A DNA stretch of 57,062 nucleotides from Candidatus Hemicellulosilyticus sp. P3 (GTDB taxonomy: Bacteria > Bacteroidota > Bacteroidia > Bacteroidales > P3): contig LPNH01000014.1 of assembly GCA_001543385.1 (NCBI GenBank), forward strand, positions 1,315 to 58,376, given 5' to 3'. Positions 42,489 through 54,047 of this stretch are shown here, piece after piece. A model generated the notes under the pieces. It saw only the letters and a program-made list of their open reading frames with translations. It was not told the DNA's origin and did no database searches. A program made the translations under genes and the position numbers. The first letter of the stretch is position 1; each line of letters starts with the position of its first letter.

Positions 42489-43043
42489 TTATTTTGCTGC
42501 AGCCTTTCCTGCTTTCTTGCGGATTTCTTCGCCAGCAAAACGGATTCCCTTGCCCTTGTACGGTTCGGGCTTGCGGAGTGAACGGATTTTAGCGGCTGCA
42601 AGTCCCAAGATCTGCTTGTCGCAGCACGTCATGGTGATAACCGGGTTCTTACCCTTTTCCGTGACAGTCTCGACCTTGATTTCAGGTGCCAGTTGGAAGA
42701 ATATCTTATGCGAGTATCCCAAATCCATCTCCATGACGTTACCGTTGGCCTGGACTTTGTAGCCGACACCGATGACTTCCTGGACGGTTTTGAAACCTTC
42801 GGAGACGCCTTTAACCATATTGGCCGCCAAGGCACGGTAGAGACCATGCATGGCTTTGTGCTCCTTCGAATCGGAAGGACGCTCGAAAGTGAGGGTATTG
42901 TCTTCCAATTTCATCGTAATAGCCGCGTTGACGGGCTGTGAAAGCTCTCCGAGAGGACCTTTCACCGTGAGCACATTATTGTCAGATACGTTGACTTCCA
43001 CTCCCTTGGGCAGGTGGATGGGCATTTTACCTATTCTTGACAT
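42489..43043 (-). CDS. rplF: 50S ribosomal protein L6
   Basis: The 184-residue protein has two L6 domains and the C-terminal signature PEPYKGKGIRFAGEEIRKK. It follows rpsH by 17 bases. Confidence 0.98.
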   Translation of the reverse strand: MSRIGKMPIHLPKGVEVNVSDNNVLTVKGPLGELSQPVNAAITMKLEDNTLTFERPSDSKEHKAMHGLYRALAANMVKGVSEGFKTVQEVIGVGYKVQANGNVMEMDLGYSHKIFFQLAPEIKVETVTEKGKNPVITMTCCDKQILGLAAAKIRSLRKPEPYKGKGIRFAGEEIRKKAGKAAAK

Positions 43044-43060
43044 TTCTTAATCTCCTCTCT

Positions 43061-43462
43061 TTAGCTGATGTAACAAATAACTTCACCGCCTACGTTCAGT
43101 GTGCGGGCCTCTTTGTCGGTCATCAGACCTTTTGAAGTCGACACGATGGCGATACCCAAACCGTTGAGCACACGGGGCATATTCTCAACCGATACATAAC
43201 GACGCAGACCCGGGCTACTGACTCGTTTGAGCTCGGAAATGGCCGATATCTTGGTGACCGGATGATACTTGAGGGCGATTTTGATGCTCTGATTGTGCGA
43301 ACCCTCGTTCTGGAATTTGTAATTAAGGATATAACCTTTCTCGAAGAGAATTTTGGTGATTTCCTTTTTGATTTTCGAAGCAGGAATTTCGACGACGCGA
43401 TGTTTTGCCGCGATAGCATTGCGCATGCGGGTCAGATAATCTGCGATAGGATCAGTTACCAT
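43061..43462 (-). CDS. rpsH: 30S ribosomal protein S8
   Basis: The start is taken as the ATG at 43462 ([17 protein letters not shown], 133 residues); a longer frame to 43561 runs into rpsN. The C-terminus [20 protein letters not shown] is typical. S8 binds 16S helix 21. Confidence 0.96.
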   Translation of the reverse strand: MVTDPIADYLTRMRNAIAAKHRVVEIPASKIKKEITKILFEKGYILNYKFQNEGSHNQSIKIALKYHPVTKISAISELKRVSSPGLRRYVSVENMPRVLNGLGIAIVSTSKGLMTDKEARTLNVGGEVICYIS

Positions 43463-43538
43463 ATTGTTTTCTTGATTTAAAGCTTTGTAGTTTTGGTGAT
43501 CGAAGCCAACTTGCAAAACTACCAGACTCATGATTATT

Positions 43539-43838
43539 TTACCAACTGGACTTCTTGACACCCGGGATGAGACCGGCCAAGGCCATCTCGCGGAAATTGA
43601 TACGCGAAATGCCGAACTGACGCATATATCCCTTGGGACGTCCGGTCAGTTGGCAACGGTTGTGCATACGGACAGGGCAGGCGTTCTTGGGCAACTTCTG
43701 CAGTGCAATCACCGCTTTCTCCACCTCTTCGGGCTCGCCTTTACGTACAATTTCTTTCAGAGCGGCACGCTTGGCGGCATACTTGGCCACCATCTTGGCT
43801 CTTTTGCGCTCTCTCGCTTTGATTGATTCTTTAGCCAT
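43539..43838 (-). CDS. rpsN: 30S ribosomal protein S14, zinc-free form
   Basis: The 99-residue protein is the long form ([20 protein letters not shown] ... [19 protein letters not shown]). It has only two cysteines ([11 protein letters not shown]), so it lacks the CxxC-CxxC zinc site. It lies between rplE and rpsH. Confidence 0.97.
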   Translation of the reverse strand: MAKESIKARERKRAKMVAKYAAKRAALKEIVRKGEPEEVEKAVIALQKLPKNACPVRMHNRCQLTGRPKGYMRQFGISRINFREMALAGLIPGVKKSSW

Positions 43839-43845
43839 CTATGTG

Positions 43846-44406
43846 TTATTTTTGTTGATTCTTAAAGGGGATACCGAACTGCTTGAGCAACGACATGGCC
43901 TCCTTGTCAGTCTTGGCAGATGTGACGAAGGTGATGTCCATACCCTGGATGCGGTCAATCTTGTCGATATCGATCTCCGGAAAGATAATCTGTTCGGAGA
44001 TTCCAAAGGTATAGTTTCCCATGCCGTCAAAACCCTTGTCATTGATACCGCGGAAATCGCGGATGCGGGGAATCGAAGCGGTGATAAGACGATCCAGGAA
44101 CTCGTACATGCGATCGCCGCGCAACGTAACGCGGACACCGATGGGCATACCCCGACGCAGTTTGAAGTTGGAGATATCTTTACGGGATTTGGTGGCGACA
44201 GCTTTCTGACCGGCAATCAGCGTCATCTCCTCGATACCTTTGTCGATGACCTTCTTATCGGCGATGGCAGTCTTTCCAAGGCCCTGGTTCAACGTAATCT
44301 TCTTCAAGCGAGGACACTGCATGACAGTCTTGTATCCATACTCTTTCATCAGAGCAGGAAGTATTTCCTCTTTATATCTCGTTTTTAAAGTCGGAATGTA
44401 AGTCAT
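43846..44406 (-). CDS. rplE: 50S ribosomal protein L5
   Basis: The 186-residue protein ([19 protein letters not shown] ... [18 protein letters not shown]) binds 5S rRNA in the central protuberance. Its start codon overlaps the end of rplX by one base at 44406. Confidence 0.98.
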   Translation of the reverse strand: MTYIPTLKTRYKEEILPALMKEYGYKTVMQCPRLKKITLNQGLGKTAIADKKVIDKGIEEMTLIAGQKAVATKSRKDISNFKLRRGMPIGVRVTLRGDRMYEFLDRLITASIPRIRDFRGINDKGFDGMGNYTFGISEQIIFPEIDIDKIDRIQGMDITFVTSAKTDKEAMSLLKQFGIPFKNQQK

Positions 44407-44720
44407 TATTTAATCTCCTCCCCAGATTTTTTAGAATAGCGTACTAATTTACCGGTTTTCTCATTGATTCTGCGTCCGATGCGAGTTGGGGTCCTGCCTT
44501 CAACCAACATCAGGTTGGAGATATGAATGGAAGCCTCCTGCTCGACAATGCCACCCTGCGGGTTTTTGGCATTTGGTTTGGTGTGCTTCTTGTTCACGTT
44601 GACACCTTCGACAATGGCGCGGTTCTTTTCGGGGTATACCTTGAGGACTTTGGCAATCTTGCCTTTGTCGTCGCCAGCTATCACCTGGACCATATCCCCT
44701 TTCTTGACGTGCAATTTCAT
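44406..44720 (-). CDS. rplX: 50S ribosomal protein L24
   Basis: The 104-residue protein has the KOW motif ([20 protein letters not shown]) and [12 protein letters not shown]. It starts assembly of 23S rRNA. Neighbours are rplN and rplE in the usual order. Confidence 0.97.
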   Translation of the reverse strand: MKLHVKKGDMVQVIAGDDKGKIAKVLKVYPEKNRAIVEGVNVNKKHTKPNAKNPQGGIVEQEASIHISNLMLVEGRTPTRIGRRINEKTGKLVRYSKKSGEEIK

Positions 44721-44739
44721 TTCTGTTTCTTTTTATATT

Positions 44740-45108
44740 CTACAATACTTCAGGAGCCAGCGAGACGATTTTCATAAACTGTTTCTCGCGGAGTTCGCGG
44801 GCGACAGGTCCGAAGATACGGGTGCCGCGAAGCTCGTCGGTGGCCGTGAGCAACACGCATGCGTTGTCATCGAAACGGATGTAAGAACCGTCATTGCGGC
44901 GAATCTCCTTCTTGGTGCGGACCACCACGGCTTTGGAGACAGCTCCTTTCTTAATGTTGCCGGAAGGGAGGGCGTCCTTAATAGCGACAACCACTGTATC
45001 ACCGATGGTGGCATAGCGCTTCTTGGTGCCACCCAGCACACGGATACAGAGGGCACTCTTGGCACCGCTGTTATCGGCAACGGTCATTCTTGTTTCTTGC
45101 TGTATCAT
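44740..45108 (-). CDS. rplN: 50S ribosomal protein L14
   Basis: The 122-residue protein ([20 protein letters not shown] ... [15 protein letters not shown]) sits at the subunit interface. It follows rpsQ by 56 bases. Confidence 0.98.
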   Translation of the reverse strand: MIQQETRMTVADNSGAKSALCIRVLGGTKKRYATIGDTVVVAIKDALPSGNIKKGAVSKAVVVRTKKEIRRNDGSYIRFDDNACVLLTATDELRGTRIFGPVARELREKQFMKIVSLAPEVL

Positions 45109-45164
45109 TTTCTTTTCTTATTTTACGGTTTGAGAGTCATCATCTGTTGGGTCGAACCGGCACA

Positions 45165-45419
45165 TTACTTGGCCTTTTCAACGACTTCGACAAGACGCCA
45201 GCATTTGTTCTTGCTGAGCGGACGGGTCTCCATGATGCGCACTGTGTCGCCGATGCCGCATTCATTCTTCTCGTCGTGGGCCATCAGGCGTGTGGACTTC
45301 TTGACGAACTTGCCATACATCGGGTGTTTCACCTTGCGCTCAACCAAAACGACGATGGATTTGTCCATTTTGTTGCTGACCACGACACCGATTCTTTCTT
45401 TTCTTAAATTTCTTTCCAT
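45165..45419 (-). CDS. rpsQ: 30S ribosomal protein S17
   Basis: The 84-residue OB-fold protein ([19 protein letters not shown] ... [18 protein letters not shown]) is of usual length. It follows rpmC by 29 bases. Confidence 0.98.
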   Translation of the reverse strand: MERNLRKERIGVVVSNKMDKSIVVLVERKVKHPMYGKFVKKSTRLMAHDEKNECGIGDTVRIMETRPLSKNKCWRLVEVVEKAK

Positions 45420-45448
45420 GTCTGAATAAATTTACCGATTGCCATTCA

Positions 45449-45652
45449 CTATTTTTGTTCGGCTATTTCACGAGCGCGAAGTTCGGTGAGGTAGCGGGCA
45501 ATATTTTTTCTACTTTCTTTGATTTTATTCGGGTTCTCGAGCGGAGAGACGGCGTGGTTCAGCAGCATCTTCTGATACATGTCACGTTCGGCTTCGAGTT
45601 TCTCTCTCAATTCGGCAGTCGAAAGCTCTTTATATACTAATTGGTTTTTCAT
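45449..45652 (-). CDS. rpmC: 50S ribosomal protein L29
   Basis: The 67-residue, two-helix protein (ELSTAELREKLEAERDMYQK ... ESRKNIARYLTELRAREI) lies near the exit tunnel. It is 15 bases after rplP. Confidence 0.97.
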   Translation of the reverse strand: MKNQLVYKELSTAELREKLEAERDMYQKMLLNHAVSPLENPNKIKESRKNIARYLTELRAREIAEQK

Positions 45653-45667
45653 AGCTGTTTCTCCTTA

Positions 45668-46090
<423 letters not shown>

Positions 46091-46173
46091 TGCTTATATT
46101 CTTTTTGTGTGACCCGTGACTATTCTTCCGTATCGCAGGCACGTCCATTGACACGGAATGTTTCATTCACTTC

Positions 46174-46929
46174 TTACTTATTGAAATTTCTGTTGCCATT
46201 GGAGCGACGGCGCTGGCCTCCGCCGGAGGAGCGACGGTCGCCGCCCATCGACGGACGGTATTCCTTCTGCTGACCGCCGACGGTGGTGGAGACAAGTTCA
46301 CGCTTGCCATAGACAACGCCACGGCAGATCCAGACCTTGACGCCAATGCGGCCATAAGTTGTATGCGCCTCGGCCAATGCATAGTCAATGTCGGCACGCA
46401 GGGTATGAAGCGGGGTGCGACCCTCTTTGTAATGCTCTGTACGTGACATTTCAGCACCGCCGATACGGCCAGACACCGAAACCTTGATACCCTCGGCACC
46501 GATGCGCATTGTGGAAGAGATGGCGTTTTTGATGGCACGACGGTACTGCACGCGGCCTTCAATCTGCTTGGCGATATTCTGGGCGACAAGCACGGCGTCC
46601 ATCTCGGGGCGCTTCACCTCGGAGATATTGATCTGGACCTCCTTGCCTGTGAGTTTCTTCAACTCTTCTTTCAGCTTGTCGACTTCGGAGCCAGCCTTGC
46701 CGATAATCAAACCCGGACGGGCCGTGTTGATGGTCACGGTGAGGAGCTTCAGCGTTCTCTCAATGTAAATCTTGGAAATACCGGCTTTGGCGAGACGAGC
46801 ATTGAGGTACTTGCGAATCTTGTCGTCCTCAACGAGTTTCTGCTCGAACTTTCTTCCGCCATACCAATTAGAGTCCCATCCACGGATGATACCTAATCTA
46901 TTGCCAATAGGGTTAGTTTTTTGTCCCAT
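46174..46929 (-). CDS. rpsC: 30S ribosomal protein S3
   Basis: The 251-residue protein has the KH domain ([20 protein letters not shown]) and the S3 C-domain ([20 protein letters not shown]). A tail rich in Gly, Arg and Asn ([16 protein letters not shown]) extends the usual end. It helps form the mRNA entry channel. Confidence 0.98.
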   Translation of the reverse strand: MGQKTNPIGNRLGIIRGWDSNWYGGRKFEQKLVEDDKIRKYLNARLAKAGISKIYIERTLKLLTVTINTARPGLIIGKAGSEVDKLKEELKKLTGKEVQINISEVKRPEMDAVLVAQNIAKQIEGRVQYRRAIKNAISSTMRIGAEGIKVSVSGRIGGAEMSRTEHYKEGRTPLHTLRADIDYALAEAHTTYGRIGVKVWICRGVVYGKRELVSTTVGGQQKEYRPSMGGDRRSSGGGQRRRSNGNRNFNK

Positions 46930-46950
46930 TGTTGCGATTCTTCTTTTTGA

Positions 46951-47388
46951 TTATTTATTTTCTTCTTTTTCAGTCGGCTGCTGGGGAGCGTCGTCGACGC
47001 GGCTGCCCAGGATGAGGGTGATGTGGTTGCTGCGTTTGCGGATGCGGTAACCGCGGCCCTGGGGAGCGGTGCGCATACGCTTCATGGTGCGACCCTCGTC
47101 AACCATAATCTGTTTCACATAGAGCTGGCTGTCTTCCATGCGACGGCCCTCGTTCTTGGCCTGCCAGTTGGCGACAGCACTGAGCAAGAGCTTGCGCATC
47201 TTGGGAGCCGACTCCCTGGGGCTGTATTGGAGAATACCCAACGCCTTGTCGACATCGACTCCGCGGATCTGGTCGGCAACGAGGCGCGTCTTGCGAGGCG
47301 ATGTGGGATTATTCATCAATTTGGCCACAAAAAGTGTCTTGTTGGCTTCTTTGCGTGCTTCGGCACTATTATGTTTTCTACGTCCCAT
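46951..47388 (-). CDS. rplV: 50S ribosomal protein L22
   Basis: The ATG at 47388 ([20 protein letters not shown], 145 residues) is chosen over one nine codons upstream because Bacteroidota L22 proteins begin MGxRK. The tunnel loop ([20 protein letters not shown]) is intact. The tail [14 protein letters not shown] is acidic. Confidence 0.95.
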   Translation of the reverse strand: MGRRKHNSAEARKEANKTLFVAKLMNNPTSPRKTRLVADQIRGVDVDKALGILQYSPRESAPKMRKLLLSAVANWQAKNEGRRMEDSQLYVKQIMVDEGRTMKRMRTAPQGRGYRIRKRSNHITLILGSRVDDAPQQPTEKEENK

Positions 47389-47474
47389 TGTTCTTTTCTT
47401 TTGATTGTTGTTCATTCGCGGACCTGCAGCGGGGCGACGACGCGCCGTCGGTCAGGCTGGCGACATTGCAACAT

Positions 47475-47753
47475 TTATTTTTTACCTTTATCTTTGGATC
47501 CTGCATGACCGCGGAAGATACGGGTCGGGGCAAACTCGCCGAGTTTATGACCCACCATATTCTCCGTCACATAGACCGGGATAAATTTGTTGCCATTGTG
47601 GACGGCAATCGTCTGGCCAACAAAATCGGGAGAAATCATAGATGCTCTGGACCAGGTCTTGATGGTAACCTTTTTGTTCGACTGCTGCGCCTCGATAACT
47701 CTCTTCTCCAGTTTATGGAAAATGTACGGACCTTTCTTTAATGAACGACTCAT
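47475..47753 (-). CDS. rpsS: 30S ribosomal protein S19
   Basis: The 92-residue protein ([19 protein letters not shown] ... [18 protein letters not shown]) is standard. It follows rplB by 20 bases. Confidence 0.98.
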   Translation of the reverse strand: MSRSLKKGPYIFHKLEKRVIEAQQSNKKVTIKTWSRASMISPDFVGQTIAVHNGNKFIPVYVTENMVGHKLGEFAPTRIFRGHAGSKDKGKK

Positions 47754-47773
47754 TGTTACTCTTTTTTACTTAG

Positions 47774-48598
47774 TTACTTCTTTCTTCTTTCGACGATGTA
47801 CTGGGTCGACTGCTTCTTCGGCGAACGAGTCTTGTAGCCCTTTGCGGGGAGACCCTTACGCGAACGCGGATGACCGCCGGACTGACGGCCCTCGCCACCG
47901 CCCATCGGGTGGTCGACAGGGTTCATGACAACACCGCGGTTGCGCGGACGGCGACCCAACCAACGATTGCGACCGGCCTTACCGCCCACCTCGAGGTTGT
48001 GCTCGGGATTGGAGACAATGCCGACCGTGGCACGGCACGCCTGAAGAATCATGCGCATCTCGCCGCTGGGCATCTTGATGATGGCATATTTGTCGTCACG
48101 CGACATCAACTGCGCATAGGCACCTGCCGAACGCACCATTTTGGCGCCCTGGCCGGGACGCAGCTCGATGTTGTGAATCAGCGTACCGAAAGGAATCTCG
48201 GCAAGGGTGAGGGTGTTGCCCACCTCGGGGGCGACACCTGTGCCGGACATCACAGTCTGACCGACCGTGAGACCCTGCGGAGCGATGATATAACGCTTCT
48301 CGCCATCGGCATAGCAGACCAGTGCGATACGCGACGAACGGTTAGGGTCGTACTCGATGGTCTTGACGACAGCGGGAATGCCGTCTTTGTTACGTTTGAA
48401 ATCAATGAAGCGGTAAAGCTTCTTGTGACCGCCGCCGATATAGCGCATGGTCATCTTGCCTTGATTGTTGCGGCCGCCGGACTTGCCGAGACCCATCACC
48501 AGGCTTTTTTCGGGCTTTGTAGCGGTAATATCGTCTTTGGTGACGACGATTTTGCGGCGCTGACCCGGAGTTGTCGGTTTAATTCTTTTTAAAGCCAT
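47774..48598 (-). CDS. rplB: 50S ribosomal protein L2
   Basis: The 274-residue protein has the OB and SH3-like domains and the conserved [18 protein letters not shown] loop, whose histidine lies close to the peptidyl transferase centre. The gene order L23-L2-S19 is the usual one. Confidence 0.98.
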   Translation of the reverse strand: MALKRIKPTTPGQRRKIVVTKDDITATKPEKSLVMGLGKSGGRNNQGKMTMRYIGGGHKKLYRFIDFKRNKDGIPAVVKTIEYDPNRSSRIALVCYADGEKRYIIAPQGLTVGQTVMSGTGVAPEVGNTLTLAEIPFGTLIHNIELRPGQGAKMVRSAGAYAQLMSRDDKYAIIKMPSGEMRMILQACRATVGIVSNPEHNLEVGGKAGRNRWLGRRPRNRGVVMNPVDHPMGGGEGRQSGGHPRSRKGLPAKGYKTRSPKKQSTQYIVERRKK

Positions 48599-48655
48599 TG
48601 TGTTTCTTTTTAGTCACTTATCAGTGGACTTGAACTATAATGTAAACTAACTGGA

Positions 48656-49006
48656 TTAGATGTTGCTGTAGAAATCGATGGTGTCGCCCTCGGCCAGGGT
48701 GACAATGGCCTTCTTGAAGGCGTTTGTCCTGCCGGAGATGAACCCCGCCTTGGTGTAACGGGATTTGCGCTTGCCTGAATAATTCATGGTGTTGACATCG
48801 ATCACCTTCACGTTGTAAAAAGCCTCCACAGCCTTTTTTATCTCGATTTTATTAGCGTCTTTGACGACGATGAAACCATAGCGGTTACGGGCAGCCGGAA
48901 GCTCCTTGCCTTTCTTCCGCTGGATGCGGGTCAGCTTCGGAGCGGCAGCCGCCTCGGTAAGACGGGTCATCTTTTCGCTAATCAGAGGTTTTACTAAGAT
49001 ATTCAT
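48656..49006 (-). CDS. rplW: 50S ribosomal protein L23 with a loop insertion
   Basis: The 116-residue protein is about 20 residues longer than usual. Extra residues lie between MTRLTE and NRYGFIVV (AAAAPKLTRIQRKKGKELPA), in the N-terminal part, while the rest (ANKIEIKKAVEAFYNVKVID, SRYTKAGFISGRTNAFKKA) is standard. L23 is the docking site for trigger factor and SRP at the tunnel exit, so the basic insertion may be exposed there. Confidence 0.96.
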   Translation of the reverse strand: MNILVKPLISEKMTRLTEAAAAPKLTRIQRKKGKELPAARNRYGFIVVKDANKIEIKKAVEAFYNVKVIDVNTMNYSGKRKSRYTKAGFISGRTNAFKKAIVTLAEGDTIDFYSNI

Positions 49007-49039
49007 GGTTAAACTTTCTTAACTGTGTTACGCACTCGA

Positions 49040-49672
49040 TTACTTGGACGCCAGAATACGGTTGATTTCGTTCAGACCAGCCTCGCAAACGACAAGATTG
49101 GCTGCATCAATAATATCATAAGTATTTAGATTTGATGCATTTACAATCTTAACGTTCGGAATGTTACGAGCAGACAAAGATACGAAATTATTCTGGTTCT
49201 CAACCACAAAGAGCGATTTTTTGTCGCTAAGTTTGAGATTGTTGAGTACCTCAACCATCTGTTTTGTCTTGGGAGCGTCGAACGAGAAGTCCTCAATAAC
49301 GGTCAGCGCATTGTCGACAACTTTGTAACTGAGTGCCGAACGACGGGCAAGACGTTTAAGCTTGATGTTGAGTTTGAAGCGGTAGTCGCGGGGCTTGGGG
49401 CCAAAGATGCGGCCGCCACCGACGAACACGGGGCTCTTCAAATCGCCCGATCGTGCGCCGCCCGTACCTTTCTGACGTTTCAGCTTACGGGTGCTGTGGG
49501 CATTCTCGGAACGTTCTTTACTCTTGTGCGTACCCTGACGATTGTTGGCCATGTACTGCTTGCAGTCAAGGTAAATGGCGTGGTCGTTGGGTTCAATGGC
49601 GAAGATAGAATCCTCGAGGTTGACGGTTCTACCGGTCTCGCTACCTTTGATGTTATAAACTTTTAACTCCAT
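49040..49672 (-). CDS. rplD: 50S ribosomal protein L4
   Basis: The 210-residue protein has the tunnel loop ([20 protein letters not shown]) and the globular domain. Its start overlaps the end of rplC by 10 bases. Confidence 0.98.
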   Translation of the reverse strand: MELKVYNIKGSETGRTVNLEDSIFAIEPNDHAIYLDCKQYMANNRQGTHKSKERSENAHSTRKLKRQKGTGGARSGDLKSPVFVGGGRIFGPKPRDYRFKLNIKLKRLARRSALSYKVVDNALTVIEDFSFDAPKTKQMVEVLNNLKLSDKKSLFVVENQNNFVSLSARNIPNVKIVNASNLNTYDIIDAANLVVCEAGLNEINRILASK

Positions 49673-50292
49673 CTTTCAAGTTTTAAAATTGAACCTTTGG
49701 GTCCCGGTACAGAACCTTTAACTAACATTAAATTCTTCTCGGCGATGATTTTGACAACCTGCAGGTTCTGCACCTTGACACGATGGTTGCCCATCTGACC
49801 GGCCATGCGCAGACCTTTGAACAGACGCGACGGATAGGACGATGCTCCCACCGAACCCGGTGCGCGCAGACGGTCGTGCTGGCCGTGGGTCTTGTCGCCG
49901 ACACCGCCGAAGCCGTGTCTCTTCACGACACCCTGGAAGCCTTTACCCTTGGAGGTGCCGACCACGTCGACAAACTCACCCTCCTGGAAGACCTCGACGG
50001 TCAGAATCTCGCCGTATTTCTTCTTGTGGCCCTCCTCGAAACGGGAGAACTCGGCAAGGTGACGCTTGGGTGTGGTGTTGGCCTTGGCGAAATGGCCGCG
50101 CATCGGCTTGGTGGTGCGGCTCTCCTTCTGCTCGCCGAAAGCAAGCTGAATGGCCTCATAGCCGTCCTTTTCGATTGTTTTCACTTGTGTGACGACACAA
50201 GGACCAGCCTCGATCACTGTGCACGGTATTTGCTTACCGTCGGCATCAAAAAGGCTAGTCATACCGATTTTCTTTCCTAATAATCCTGACAT
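49663..50292 (-). CDS. rplC: 50S ribosomal protein L3
   Basis: The 209-residue protein ([19 protein letters not shown] ... [15 protein letters not shown], then [10 protein letters not shown]) is complete, with the conserved glutamine in the GQM motif that is methylated in some bacteria. It follows rpsJ by 82 bases. Confidence 0.98.
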   Translation of the reverse strand: MSGLLGKKIGMTSLFDADGKQIPCTVIEAGPCVVTQVKTIEKDGYEAIQLAFGEQKESRTTKPMRGHFAKANTTPKRHLAEFSRFEEGHKKKYGEILTVEVFQEGEFVDVVGTSKGKGFQGVVKRHGFGGVGDKTHGQHDRLRAPGSVGASSYPSRLFKGLRMAGQMGNHRVKVQNLQVVKIIAEKNLMLVKGSVPGPKGSILKLERWS

Positions 50293-50374
50293 TTTAGTTT
50301 GGATCTATTTGTGTTAGACAATTCAGCTTACGTCAGCGCCGGCAAAGGCGCGTATGCATTGGCTGAGGTTAGTT

Positions 50375-50683
50375 TCAGACCTTGATTTCGACTTCGACAC
50401 CGCTGGGGAGCTCGAGCTTCATGAGCGCGTCGATTGTCTTGGCGCGGTCGTTGATCTCGATGTCCATCAAGCGCTTGTAGGAGCTGAGCTCGAACTGCTC
50501 GCGGGACTTTTTGTTGACAAAGGTCGAGCGGTTGACGGTGAAGATTTTCTTGTTGGTCGGCAGTGGAATGGGCCCATTCACAACTGCACCCGTCATCTTG
50601 ACGGTCTTGACGATCTTCTCGGCGGACTTGTCCACCAAGTTGTGGTCGTAAGATTTGAGTTTGATGCGAATTCTTTGACTCAC
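50375..50683 (-). CDS. rpsJ: 30S ribosomal protein S10
   Basis: The 102-residue protein ([20 protein letters not shown]) is standard and follows fusA by 19 bases; no tuf gene is found between them. The spacing suggests that the str and S10 operons are joined. Confidence 0.98.
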   Translation of the reverse strand: MSQRIRIKLKSYDHNLVDKSAEKIVKTVKMTGAVVNGPIPLPTNKKIFTVNRSTFVNKKSREQFELSSYKRLMDIEINDRAKTIDALMKLELPSGVEVEIKV

Positions 50684-50702
50684 GGTTAAAATGTTTTATT
50701 TA

Positions 50703-52793
50703 TTAATAATTACTTTTATTTTTCAGAATAGCCTCCTGCTGTTCGCGGGTCACTTCGGCATAATGGGAGAACTCCATCGTGGAGTTGGCGCGGCCGGAGG
50801 TGATGGTGCGCAATGCAGTGACATAGCCGAACATCTGCTCCAGCGGCACCTTGGCATGGATGGCCTGGACACCCACCTTGGCGGAGATATTCTCCAACAG
50901 GCCGCGGCGGCGGTTCAGGTCGCCTGTGACATCGCCGACATAGGCGTCGGGTGTCAGCACCTCAAGCTTCATGACGGGCTCGAGCAGCACGGGGCTGGCT
51001 TTGCGGCAGGCTGCCTTGAAGCCGATTTTGGCGCAAACCTCGAACGACAACTGGTCGGAGTCGACCGGATGGAACGAGCCGTCGATGACCCGGACCTTCA
51101 TGCTGTCCATCGGGTAGCCGGCCAGGACACCGTTTTGCATGGCCTCTTTGAACCCCTTCTCAATGGCGGGGATATACTCTTTGGGAATATTGCCGCCCTT
51201 GACTTCGTTGACAAACTGCAGGCCGACAAATCCTTCGTCGGCCGGGCCGATTTCGAACAGGACGTCGGCAAACTTGCCTTTGCCGCCGGTCTGCTTCTTG
51301 TAGATTTCGTGGTGCTGCACCGTCGTGGTGATGGCCTCTTTGTAGGCCACCTCGGGACGGCCTTGGTTGACTTCAACCCCGAACTCGCGGCGCAGGCGGT
51401 CCATGATGATGTCGAGATGCAACTCGCCCATGCCGCTGATGATGGTCTGGCCCGACACCTCGTCGGTCTTGACACGGAACGTCGGATCCTCCTCGGCCAG
51501 CTTCAGCAGGGCGTTGGTCAACTTGTCCATGTCGGCCTGGGTGAGCGGTTCGACAGCCAGACTGATGACGGGCTCGGGGAACTTCATCGACTCAAGGATG
51601 ATGGGATGCTGCTCCGCGCAGAGCGTATGCCCGGTCTTGATTTCCTTGAACCCGACGGCGGCCCCGATGTCGCCCGCCTCGATACGTTCCAGCGGGTTCT
51701 GCTTATTGGAGTGCATCTGCATGATGCGCGAGATGCGCTCTTTCTTACCGGTATTGGCGTTGTAGACGTAAGAGCCGGATTCGAGCGATCCGCTGTAGAC
51801 ACGGAAGAAACAGAGCCGGCCTACATAGGGGTCGGTGGCGATTTTGAATGCCAAAGCGGAGAAAGGAGCCTTGGCGTCGATAGGACGAGTCTCCTCTTTC
51901 TCACTTTTGGGGTTGATTCCCACCACGGCGTCCATGTCGAGCGGACTGGGCAGGAAAGCGGCCACCGCATCGAGCAGCGACTGCACTCCTTTGTTCTTGA
52001 ACGCCGAACCGCACATCACAGGAACAATCTTCATGGCCAGCGTGGCCTTGCGGATCTCGGCGATAATTTCCTCCTCGGTAATCGACTCGGGATCGTCGAA
52101 GAACTTCTCGAGCAATGCCTCGTTCTCCTCGGCCACACCCTCTATCAGTCTCTGCCTGTATTCCGACACCGTCTCCTTCAAGTCGTCCGGCATCGGCACC
52201 TCGTAGAACTGTGTGCCGTTGGAAGCCTCGTCCCATATCAGGGCCTTGTTGCTGATGAGGTTGACCACCCCTTTGAACAAATCTTCCTGGCCAATCGGTA
52301 TCTCAATGGGGATAGGGTTGGCGCCCAGGCGCTCTTTGATCTGACCCAGCACCGAGAAAAAGTCGGCACCCGCGCGGTCCATCTTGTTGATGAATGCGAT
52401 GCGGGGCACACCGTATTTGTCGGCCTGGCGCCACACCGTCTCGGACTGCGGCTCGACTCCGCCCACCGCGCAGAATATAGCGATGGCGCCGTCCAGCACA
52501 CGCAGCGAACGCTCCACCTCGACAGTGAAGTCGACGTGGCCCGGGGTGTCGATGATGTTGAACTTGTAGTGGTTCTTGTTCCAGTCCCAGTAGACCGTGG
52601 TGGCGGCGGAAGTGATGGTGATGCCGCGTTCCTGCTCCTGCACCATCCAGTCCATTGTGGCCGACCCGTCGTGGGTCTCGCCGAGCTTGTAGTTCTTGCC
52701 CGTATAGAACAAGATGCGCTCGGTCGTCGTCGTTTTGCCGGCGTCGATATGGGCCATAATGCCGATGTTGCGTGTGTAGCGGAGGTCAGACAT
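50703..52793 (-). CDS. fusA: Elongation factor G
   Basis: The 696-residue GTPase has G1 ([15 protein letters not shown]), the DTPGHVDF switch II motif and [10 protein letters not shown] (G4), then domains II-V. It catalyses translocation and, with RRF, ribosome recycling. A long open frame of 711 codons on the opposite strand is an artefact of codon bias. Confidence 0.98.
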   Translation of the reverse strand: MSDLRYTRNIGIMAHIDAGKTTTTERILFYTGKNYKLGETHDGSATMDWMVQEQERGITITSAATTVYWDWNKNHYKFNIIDTPGHVDFTVEVERSLRVLDGAIAIFCAVGGVEPQSETVWRQADKYGVPRIAFINKMDRAGADFFSVLGQIKERLGANPIPIEIPIGQEDLFKGVVNLISNKALIWDEASNGTQFYEVPMPDDLKETVSEYRQRLIEGVAEENEALLEKFFDDPESITEEEIIAEIRKATLAMKIVPVMCGSAFKNKGVQSLLDAVAAFLPSPLDMDAVVGINPKSEKEETRPIDAKAPFSALAFKIATDPYVGRLCFFRVYSGSLESGSYVYNANTGKKERISRIMQMHSNKQNPLERIEAGDIGAAVGFKEIKTGHTLCAEQHPIILESMKFPEPVISLAVEPLTQADMDKLTNALLKLAEEDPTFRVKTDEVSGQTIISGMGELHLDIIMDRLRREFGVEVNQGRPEVAYKEAITTTVQHHEIYKKQTGGKGKFADVLFEIGPADEGFVGLQFVNEVKGGNIPKEYIPAIEKGFKEAMQNGVLAGYPMDSMKVRVIDGSFHPVDSDQLSFEVCAKIGFKAACRKASPVLLEPVMKLEVLTPDAYVGDVTGDLNRRRGLLENISAKVGVQAIHAKVPLEQMFGYVTALRTITSGRANSTMEFSHYAEVTREQQEAILKNKSNY

Positions 52794-52822
52794 GGGGTAG
52801 TGGGTTCAGCAGAGATAAAAAA

Positions 52823-53290
52823 TTAGAATCTAAAGTGCGAGAAAGCCTTGTTGGCGTCGGCCATACGGTGGATATCCTCTTTGCGTTTGAAAGCGGCGCC
52901 TTCTTCCTTATAGGCAGCCTGAATTTCGGCGGCGAGTTTCAGCGCCATGGTCTTCTCGTTGCGTTTGCGCGAGAAGCTGATGAGGTTCTTCATGCCGATG
53001 GACTGTTTGCGCTCGGGACGGATCTCGGTGGGCACCTGGAATGTGGCACCGCCGATGCGGCGGCTCTTCACCTCGACAGAGGGGGTGATGTTGGCCAGCG
53101 CCTTTTTCCAGACCTCAAGGCCGTCTTCCTTGGTGCGGTCGGCGACCACATCGATGGCCTCGTAGAAAATCTTGTAGGCGATGGTCTTCTTGCCGCCCAG
53201 CATGAGGTTGTTGACGAACTTCGTCACCAGCACATCATTGTATTTCGGATCCGGAAGGATGATACGTTTTCTTGGTTTCGCTTTTCTCAT
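52823..53290 (-). CDS. rpsG: 30S ribosomal protein S7
   Basis: The 155-residue protein ([19 protein letters not shown] ... [20 protein letters not shown]) binds the 16S 3' major domain. It follows rpsL by 59 bases. Confidence 0.98.
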   Translation of the reverse strand: MRKAKPRKRIILPDPKYNDVLVTKFVNNLMLGGKKTIAYKIFYEAIDVVADRTKEDGLEVWKKALANITPSVEVKSRRIGGATFQVPTEIRPERKQSIGMKNLISFSRKRNEKTMALKLAAEIQAAYKEEGAAFKRKEDIHRMADANKAFSHFRF

Positions 53291-53349
53291 TTCTTGTATG
53301 TCTTATGTGAGCGAAAGGTCGCCCCAACGCTCAAATTCACCATATTAAA

Positions 53350-53733
53350 TTACTTAGCAGCTGCTTTCGGACGCTTGGCACCGTATTTGGAACGACGCTG
53401 ACGACGGCCGTCGACGCCGGAGGTGTCGAGGGCACCGCGGATGATGTGATAGCGGACACCCGGAAGGTCTTTCACACGGCCGCCACGGATCATGACGATG
53501 CTGTGCTCCTGCAGGTTGTGACCCTCGCCAGGAATATAGGCGTTGACTTCCTTCTGGTTGGTGAGGCGCACACGGGCCACCTTACGCATGGCCGAGTTAG
53601 GTTTCTTAGGTGTGGTGGTATACACACGGGTGCAGACGCCGCGACGCTGGGGGCAACCATCAAGAGCGGGAGATTTGCTCTTGTACTCCATCTGCTGACG
53701 TCCTTTGCGAACTAATTGTTGAATTGTTGGCAT
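53350..53733 (-). CDS. rpsL: 30S ribosomal protein S12
   Basis: The 127-residue protein has [10 protein letters not shown] and [11 protein letters not shown] with lysine at both positions linked to streptomycin resistance, so it is the wild-type, sensitive sequence. It is the first gene of the ribosomal supercluster. No Shine-Dalgarno sequence precedes the ATG, as usual in this phylum. Confidence 0.98.
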   Translation of the reverse strand: MPTIQQLVRKGRQQMEYKSKSPALDGCPQRRGVCTRVYTTTPKKPNSAMRKVARVRLTNQKEVNAYIPGEGHNLQEHSIVMIRGGRVKDLPGVRYHIIRGALDTSGVDGRRQRRSKYGAKRPKAAAK

Positions 53734-53809
53734 TGTTTGTTTTGTAATTTATTGTAACTATTGACATTCACTCATTCGAACGGGCACGCTGCGCCCATAA
53801 AACGGACTG

Positions 53810-53817
53810 CAAAAATA
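53810..53817 (-). promoter_or_regulatory. -7 box of the ribosomal supercluster
   Basis: TATTTTTG on the minus strand matches TAnnTTTG and lies about 75 bases upstream of rpsL in an AT-rich stretch. The upstream box is not clear. The 313-base gap to the next gene (53734-54047) holds this promoter, an AT-rich segment and the hairpin at 53985, and nothing else that I can see. Confidence 0.65.
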
Positions 53818-53984
53818 CAGATTATTTTTCATACGATAATAACAGTGAGGAATGTATATTTGTTAAATAAAACAAATATTTTACGTAGAATCTGTATTAC
53901 AGTGTATTATAAAAATATTTCTGTATAAAACCACGCCCGGGATCGGAAAGTTATCAACGGCAGGCGGGTGTCTGATGGTATAAC

Positions 53985-54019
53985 GCAAGGGGCGCCGCGA
54001 TTTTCGCGGCGCCCCTTGC
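53985..54019 (-). terminator. Perfect 16-bp hairpin after the surface protein gene
   Basis: GCAAGGGGCGCCGCGA and its exact complement flank a 3-base loop, 28 bases after the stop of the surface protein gene. It lacks a T tract. Other genes here end in similar GC-rich hairpins (27288, 34955). Confidence 0.7.
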
Positions 54020-54047
54020 AATGTGACGGATGTAAGGCTGGTGCGGG

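Noticed and set aside
47389..47415. Upstream start for L22
   Set aside because: The nine extra residues (MNNNQKKRT) are not shared by L22 proteins, which begin MGxRK in this phylum.
50691..52826. Open frame of 711 codons on the plus strand
   Set aside because: It is exactly antisense to fusA and arises from GC-rich third positions; its translation shows no domain or protein-like order.
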